From NCBI GenBank assembly GCA_012719815.1, contig JAAXZP010000317.1, positions 1 through 8,857 on the forward strand: DNA of 8,857 bases, given 5' to 3'. Below, piece after piece: positions 6,206 through 8,857 of the stretch. The notes beneath the pieces were generated by a model. The model was not told the DNA's origin and did no database searches. It was given only the letters and a program-made list of their open reading frames with translations. This DNA is from Christensenellaceae bacterium. GTDB taxonomy: Bacteria > Bacillota > Clostridia > Christensenellales > SZUA-584. Positions within the stretch are counted from its first letter, which is position 1. Each line of letters begins with the position of its first letter. The position numbers and the translations under genes are program-made.

Positions 6206-6234
6206 TTGAATTAAACCGATACGTATTATATAAT
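6206..6234 (+). promoter_or_regulatory. Sigma-A promoter of ireB
   Basis: TTGAAT (6206-6211) and a perfect TATAAT (6229-6234) are 17 bp apart. Transcription should start near 6241, only about 27 nt before the GTG start of ireB, giving a short leader that contains the GGGGAGGG ribosome binding site. Confidence 0.85.
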
Positions 6235-6267
6235 GATATCAGTTCCAGAGGGGGAGGGCAGGCAGCT

Positions 6268-6537
6268 GTGGCCAGGTTTGACGAGACGATGAAATTCTCA
6301 CTTACGAAAGAGCTGAGCAATCCGGCGCGCGAAGTGATCTGGCTGGTTTGTGAAGCCCTGAAAGACAAGGGGTACGACCCGGTCAATCAGATAGTGGGCT
6401 ACATCATCTCCGGAGACCCCACCTACATCACCAGCTACAAAAACGCCCGGTCGCTGATCAAGCGCGTGGAGCGTGACGAGCTGCTCGAAGAGTTCGTAAA
6501 GGTCTATATCGAAAACCTGAAGGCTTCCGAGGAGTAG
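6268..6537 (+). CDS. ireB: IreB family regulatory phosphoprotein (UPF0297)
   Basis: An 89-residue cytoplasmic protein of the IreB/YrzL family. In Enterococcus faecalis IreB is phosphorylated by the PASTA kinase IreK and affects cephalosporin resistance. The conserved core is nearly canonical: GYDPVNQIVGYIISGDPTYI (36-55) and ARSLIKRVERDELLEE (60-75). The start is placed at GTG 6268: GGGGAGGG ends 9 nt upstream, the length equals the usual 85-90 residues, and the resulting MARFDETMKF aligns with the E. faecalis N-terminus so that Thr7, one of its two phosphorylated threonines, is kept. Position 4, the other site there, is Phe here. The longer open frame to 6046 crosses the promoter and is rejected. 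In most Firmicutes ireB follows alaS; here it has its own promoter and alaS is absent. Confidence 0.94.
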   Translation: MARFDETMKFSLTKELSNPAREVIWLVCEALKDKGYDPVNQIVGYIISGDPTYITSYKNARSLIKRVERDELLEEFVKVYIENLKASEE

Positions 6538-6581
6538 TTGCGCACAGCTTTTGGTTAATATGGTTTTTGTCCCCGAAGCAT

Positions 6582-6589
6582 GATATAAT
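6582..6589 (+). promoter_or_regulatory. Extended -10 promoter for ruvX, abutting a terminator
   Basis: TGATATAAT (6581-6589) is a consensus extended -10 (TG-N-TATAAT). The -35 region is poor (TGGTTT at 6561-6566), which extended -10 promoters tolerate. Transcription would start around 6596, inside the terminator stem that begins at 6591, so transcripts from here would lack a complete terminator hairpin and would proceed into ruvX. Confidence 0.6.
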
Positions 6590-6590
6590 G

Positions 6591-6615
6591 AAGCCGCTTT
6601 CGTGCGGCTTTTTTT
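6591..6615 (+). terminator. Intrinsic terminator of ireB
   Basis: AAGCCGC (6591-6597) pairs with GCGGCTT (6604-6610) across the loop TTTCGT; seven consecutive T residues (6609-6615) complete a standard Rho-independent terminator 54 bp after the ireB stop. Confidence 0.88.
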
Positions 6616-6671
6616 GATGCTTTGGGGTAATCTCAGCCGCAGTGCCGGAAATAATAATAAAGGCGGACTTT

Positions 6672-7082
6672 ATGAAAAAAATCATGGGGATCGATATCGG
6701 GGAAAAACGCATCGGCATCGCGGTGTCGGACAGCCTGGGCTATACGGCGCAGGGCGTGGAGACGTACACGCGCACCGGCGAAGAAGACGCGGCTTATATC
6801 GCGGCCAAGATGAAGGAGCTGGGCGCGTCCAAAGTGGTGGTCGGGCTGCCGCTGAATATGAACGGCAGCGAAGGCCCCGCGGCGCAGAGGGTGCGCGAGT
6901 TTGCGGATAAGCTCCAGGCCCTGGGTGTGGAGGTGGACTTTCAGGACGAGCGGCTGACCACGGTGAGCGCCGAGCGCATGCTGATCGAGGCGGACGTGTC
7001 GCGCAGGAAGCGGCGCCAGGTGGTGGATAAGCTCGCCGCGGTATATATATTGCGCGCGTACCTTGACAGGCACCCCGTTTGA
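6672..7082 (+). CDS. ruvX: YqgF/RuvX family Holliday junction resolvase-like nuclease
   Basis: A 136-residue RNase H-fold protein (YqgF, YrrK in Bacillus). Members have been linked to Holliday junction resolution and to 5'-end maturation of pre-16S rRNA; the latter is the better supported cellular role. Acidic active-site residues are present: Asp8 in GIDIGEKRIGIAVSD (6-20), Glu93 in QDERLTT (91-97), and Asp119 in VDKLAAVYIL (118-127). VVVGLPLNMNGSEGP (56-70) is the family loop. ATG 6672 is chosen because AAAGGCGG ends 5 nt upstream and MKKIMGIDIG is the expected beginning; the open frame back to 6642 adds ten unrelated residues. It follows ireB across a terminator/promoter pair and precedes the DUF1292 gene by 87 bp with no terminator between them, so ruvX and DUF1292 are probably cotranscribed. 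Confidence 0.95.
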   Translation: MKKIMGIDIGEKRIGIAVSDSLGYTAQGVETYTRTGEEDAAYIAAKMKELGASKVVVGLPLNMNGSEGPAAQRVREFADKLQALGVEVDFQDERLTTVSAERMLIEADVSRRKRRQVVDKLAAVYILRAYLDRHPV

Positions 7083-7169
7083 TGCGATACTTTGCTGGAC
7101 GGCGGGAAATAATAACAAACGCCGGCGCGGTTTATTGATAGCCGCGACTAAAAAGAGATAGGAGTTATT

Positions 7170-7508
7170 ATGAGCGAAGAAGATGTGGTGATACTCACCG
7201 ACGAAGATGGCAATGAAGTACGCTTTCTGCACATTATGACGTTCGACTTCGAGGACAGCTTCTATGTAGCGCTGACGCCCGAGGAGAGCGTGGACGGCAT
7301 CGAGCCGGGCGAAGTGCTCCTCCTGGAGATCGTGGAAGACGAGGACGGGGACGACTGCTACGTGCCCATCGAAGACGAAGCCAAGCTGGACAGGGTCTGG
7401 GAGGAGTTCGCGCGTCTGTACTACGAAGATGACGCCGAAGACGACGACGAGGACGACGAGGACGGCGGGCATATACACAGCGGCTGCTGCCAGAAGGAGA
7501 CCGAGTAA
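7170..7508 (+). CDS. DUF1292 family protein with acidic, Cys/His tail
   Basis: A 112-residue acidic cytoplasmic protein of the DUF1292 (YrzB) family, regularly found directly after ruvX in Firmicutes; its function is unknown. The domain (about 4-84) shows VVILTDEDGNEVRFLHIMTF at the start, then FYVALTP and the EDGDDCYVPIEDE segment typical of the family, and ends with DRVWEEFARLYYE. After that comes an appended tail: residues 86-98 are 12 of 13 Asp/Glu, followed by GGHIHSGCC (99-107), which offers two His and two Cys as possible metal ligands. ATG 7170 has TAGGAG (7159-7164) 5 nt upstream. Downstream, the terminator at 7713-7744 closes the transcript about 200 nt after the stop. Family assignment is firm; the meaning of the tail is open. 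Confidence 0.92.
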   Translation: MSEEDVVILTDEDGNEVRFLHIMTFDFEDSFYVALTPEESVDGIEPGEVLLLEIVEDEDGDDCYVPIEDEAKLDRVWEEFARLYYEDDAEDDDEDDEDGGHIHSGCCQKETE

Positions 7509-7710
7509 GACAGCGTGCGCGTTTTGACGGTCGCGGCTGCCGCGAGCGGTAAAGCGAACTGTGGCGCCGCTTCGCACGCGCGGGTGCCTGCCGGACGGTT
7601 GCGTTCCCCCTTTGCGGGCGGATTCGTAGTTGACCGAAGAGCGGGTTTATTTGCTGATGATAAAAACAGCTTCACTTAACGGGAAACCTGCGCGGTTTTT
7701 ATGACAGTTT
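7509..7710 (+). other. GC-rich non-coding 3' region with a possible three-way-junction RNA
   Basis: No convincing gene is seen between the DUF1292 stop and its terminator. The first part can fold: GCGTGCG (7513-7519) pairs with CGCACGC (7573-7579), enclosing CGCGG/CCGCG (7532-7536 with 7540-7544) and AGCGG/CCGCT (7545-7549 with 7567-7571). A weak hairpin AAACC/GGTTT (7684-7698) with a T-tract lies nearer the terminator. It does not match tRNA, SRP RNA, RNase P RNA or tmRNA landmarks. High GC makes chance pairing plausible. Confidence 0.3.
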
Positions 7711-7744
7711 AGGCGTTCACTTTTCAGGGTGAACGCTGTTTTTT
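7711..7744 (+). terminator. Intrinsic terminator of the ruvX-DUF1292 transcript
   Basis: GCGTTCAC (7713-7720) pairs perfectly with GTGAACGC (7729-7736) over an 8-nt loop, and six T residues (7739-7744) follow after TG. On the opposite strand no T-tract follows, so it works only for plus-strand transcription. Confidence 0.9.
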
Positions 7745-7782
7745 CTGCCTGTTTTGCAGGACCTGCGGCTGTTTGAGCTGGC

Positions 7783-7947
7783 TTATTTTCCCGCCCGTTT
7801 ATGCCGCCTTTCGCAGTAAGGAGGCCTGCCCACAGCAGCGTGGTGGGCGCGGCAGGCGTCGCAGTTGCTGTACCGCGGGCAATTCTTTCTTTTGCAGGGG
7901 CAATCTATGGGATCCTGCGCTGTTTGCCGCCCTGACCGGTTTTGCAT
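7783..7947 (-). CDS. Small cysteine-rich protein, putative metal-binding
   Basis: A 54-residue basic protein with a dense Cys/His cluster: CPCKRKNCPRYSNCDACRAHH (about 16-36) and a further Cys45 in PPYCERR. The six cysteines (16, 18, 23, 29, 32, 45) and His35/His36 give the pattern C-x-C-x4-C-x5-C-x2-C-x2-HH, suggestive of zinc or another metal. Similar short proteins with CPCKRKxCxRHGxCxxCRxHH occur in Clostridia, recalled from memory and not checked. It has no known function. ATG 7947 is preceded by GAGGA at 5 nt; an in-frame ATG at 7986 would add 13 residues (MTRSISRGSGEDH) and cannot be excluded. An extended -10 promoter with a palindrome lies upstream at 8041-8061. The stop at 7783-7785 faces the DUF1292 terminator; no terminator of its own was seen. 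Confidence 0.78.
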   Translation of the reverse strand: MQNRSGRQTAQDPIDCPCKRKNCPRYSNCDACRAHHAAVGRPPYCERRHKRAGK

Positions 7948-8040
7948 ATGGTCCTCGCCGGAACCGCGGGAGATTGAACGCGTCATGTTTCCGCCGCCGG
8001 GATGCTGTCCGCAAGCTGCCCCGGCCCGTCCTTTCGCTGT

Positions 8041-8054
8041 ATGACTGTAGTCAT
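8041..8054. promoter_or_regulatory. Palindrome at the start site of the Cys-rich gene, candidate operator
   Basis: ATGACT-GT-AGTCAT is a perfect 6-2-6 dyad. It overlaps the downstream edge of the minus-strand -10 box and the predicted start site, a position where bound repressor would block transcription. The cognate regulator is not identifiable from the window. Confidence 0.5.
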
Positions 8055-8061
8055 TATAGCA
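8053..8061 (-). promoter_or_regulatory. Extended -10 promoter of the Cys-rich gene
   Basis: Read on the minus strand this is TGC-TATAAT, a consensus extended -10 element. No good -35 hexamer is present. Transcription would start near 8046 and give a leader of about 100 nt before ATG 7947. Confidence 0.65.
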
Positions 8062-8179
8062 TATCGGTATTTCCCAAGAAAACGGCGCGAAGATGCCGCC
8101 GGAAAGCTGAAACCGTGCAGTTGGCGGCCCTGTGCCAGTTCGTGAACAGGCCGCCATTTAATGTAAACCAAATCCTAAG
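8062..8179. other. Intergenic region between divergent promoters, with one hairpin
   Basis: No gene is seen. TGGCGGCC-CTG (8122-8132) can pair with CAGGCCGCCA (8147-8156), ten pairs with one bulged C and a 14-nt loop. It lacks a T-tract on either strand, so its role, if any, is unclear. With the flanking promoters this is a compact divergent control region. Confidence 0.35.
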
Positions 8180-8208
8180 TTGACAAATGATTGAAGGCAT
8201 GATATGAT
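8180..8208 (+). promoter_or_regulatory. Sigma-A promoter of the Rnk-like gene
   Basis: A perfect TTGACA (8180-8185) is followed after 17 bp by TATGAT (8203-8208), with an extending TGA just before it. This is the strongest promoter in the window. Transcription should start near 8215, about 170 nt before the ATG at 8384. Confidence 0.9.
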
Positions 8209-8214
8209 GAACGC

Positions 8215-8383
8215 ACAAAAGATAAGAGGGCATTTCGTAGTTATTACGAGGTGTCTTTTGCTTTGGGGCTCTGCGTTTTCGCGGGGCGTTTCTCATATTT
8301 TATTTTTTTTATCAGGCCCAATCGGGAGGCCGTTCCGGCTCCCGGCAAACATTGTGTTATGGGCTGACTTTGGAGGTTTTAAT
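8215..8383 (+). promoter_or_regulatory. Structured 5' leader of the Rnk-like gene
   Basis: The leader has three foldable elements in order. First, CAAAAG (8216-8221) with CTTTTG (8255-8260), continued by a 10-pair helix 8230-8239 with 8245-8254 and an 8-nt bulge. Second, an 8-pair hairpin with a UUUU loop (8268-8287). Third, after a U-rich stretch ending in eight T (8303-8310), a strong hairpin 8322-8345. The ribosome binding site GGAGG (8372-8376) lies unpaired after it. It could be an attenuator or riboswitch-like element, or hold a small RNA of about 95 nt ending in the T-run. It matches no riboswitch class that I recognise. Confidence 0.45.
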
Positions 8384-8791
8384 ATGGCTAGACAGATCAT
8401 CATAACGGAAAAGGATCGTGTGAGGCTTCAGGAAATAGTCAGCGACATACTGCTGACCGAGGTGGACGGTGTGGACCATGTCCGCGCGCTGGATGCCGAG
8501 ATGCGGCGCGCCAGGGTGGTGCCTTCCGGAAAGGTGCCGTCCGACGTGATCACGATGAATTCCAAAGTGGTACTGGCTTTCGACGGCGGGGAGGACGAGG
8601 AATACACGCTGGTGTATCCCGACGAGGCCAACCTTGCCGAAAACAAGCTATCCGTGCTGTCGCCTGTGGGTACGGCGATATTGGGCTACCGCGCGGGCGA
8701 CCTGGTGAACTGGGAAGTGCCGGAAGGTATCGTTACCATCTGCGTGAAGAGCGTCGTCTATCAGCCGGAGGCTGCCGGCGACGATGCCTAA
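8384..8791 (+). CDS. rnk: Rnk-like / GreA-GreB C-terminal-domain protein
   Basis: A 135-residue protein with a short N-terminal helical part (1-55; KDRVRLQEIVSDIL) and a C-terminal FKBP-like domain of the GreA/GreB family (about 56-130). The motif SVLSPVGTAILGYRAGD (90-106), then WEVPEG and VVYQPEA, is typical of Rnk. Rnk in E. coli binds RNA polymerase near the secondary channel and was named regulator of nucleoside diphosphate kinase; its N-terminal coiled coil is too short to stimulate transcript cleavage as Gre factors do. The same architecture suggests an RNA polymerase-binding factor here. ATG 8384 follows GGAGG (8372-8376) at 7 nt. The open frame runs back to an ATG at 8204, but that codon lies in the -10 box, so the extension is leader, not protein. 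It appears monocistronic. Symbol by similarity only. Confidence 0.88.
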   Translation: MARQIIITEKDRVRLQEIVSDILLTEVDGVDHVRALDAEMRRARVVPSGKVPSDVITMNSKVVLAFDGGEDEEYTLVYPDEANLAENKLSVLSPVGTAILGYRAGDLVNWEVPEGIVTICVKSVVYQPEAAGDDA

Positions 8792-8857
8792 GAGTGCAGG
8801 CGTGAATGGAAGTCTAATTGCAATATAGTGAATTTTTTTATAAAACAAGTTTTCAAC
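8792..8857. other. AT-rich end of window after the Rnk-like gene
   Basis: After the Rnk-like stop the sequence turns AT-rich with a seven-T run (8833-8839) not preceded by a stable hairpin. No terminator, gene or convincing promoter can be supported before the window ends. Confidence 0.3.

Noticed and set aside
6633..7577. A 314-codon open frame on the minus strand over ruvX and DUF1292.
   Set aside because: It is a GC-driven shadow: both plus-strand genes have clear motifs and ribosome binding sites.
7509..7710. Known structural RNA (SRP, RNase P, tmRNA or 6S) after DUF1292.
   Set aside because: None of the conserved landmark sequences of the first three was found, and no long 6S-like duplex could be drawn.
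8204..8383. A 60-residue N-terminal extension of the Rnk-like protein from ATG 8204.
   Set aside because: The ATG lies inside the -10 box of a consensus promoter, has no ribosome binding site, and a strong GGAGG precedes ATG 8384.
8818..8844. TTGCAA and TATAAA as a promoter for a gene beyond the right edge.
   Set aside because: The spacing is only 15 bp and neither the start site nor a downstream gene is visible.

Overview
The window reads as chromosomal DNA from a GC-rich (roughly 60 % by eye) member of the Firmicutes, most likely an uncultured clostridial lineage. The reasons are the gene order iscR-iscS-iscU ... ireB-ruvX-DUF1292, a hallmark of Clostridia and Bacilli; a perfect CIRCE (HrcA) operator; and strong AGGAGG-type ribosome binding sites with sigma-A-type promoters. 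No tRNA, rRNA, CRISPR array or insertion sequence was found.

Layout. (1) Positions 1-2437, plus strand: the end of an MFS transporter gene broken by an 8-bp tandem duplication, a membrane-anchored glycerophosphodiester phosphodiesterase, and an SGNH/GDSL esterase resembling the MsAcT acyltransferase. They are close together and co-directional, so probably one operon. (2) 2452-2916, minus strand: a hotdog-fold acyl-CoA thioesterase, convergent with the esterase. (3) 3026-3630, plus: a self-contained heat-shock unit with promoter, CIRCE, an Hsp20 gene and a terminator. (4) 3652-5792, plus: an iron-sulfur assembly operon made of an IscR-like Rrf2 repressor (TTG start, three ligand-type cysteines), a cysteine desulfurase and an IscU scaffold, behind a promoter carrying overlapping inverted repeats. 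(5) 5889-7744, plus: a small YtxH-like membrane protein, then ireB, ruvX and a DUF1292 protein, each block with recognisable promoters or terminators. In many Clostridia mnmA and alaS lie within this series; neither is here. (6) 7745-8857: a small cysteine-rich protein on the minus strand with its own promoter and palindrome, divergent from an Rnk/GreA-C-terminal-domain protein whose mRNA has a structured leader of about 170 nt.

How they fit together. The central block is housekeeping: Fe-S cluster supply with feedback by IscR, then the IreB phospho-signalling/RuvX RNA-processing/DUF1292 group. The Hsp20 unit is under HrcA-type control. The first block looks like uptake and hydrolysis of small esters, but its substrate cannot be read from sequence. 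The least explained parts are the Cys-rich mini-protein with its palindromic promoter, the structured leaders of rnk and iscR, and the GC-rich foldable stretch after the DUF1292 gene.
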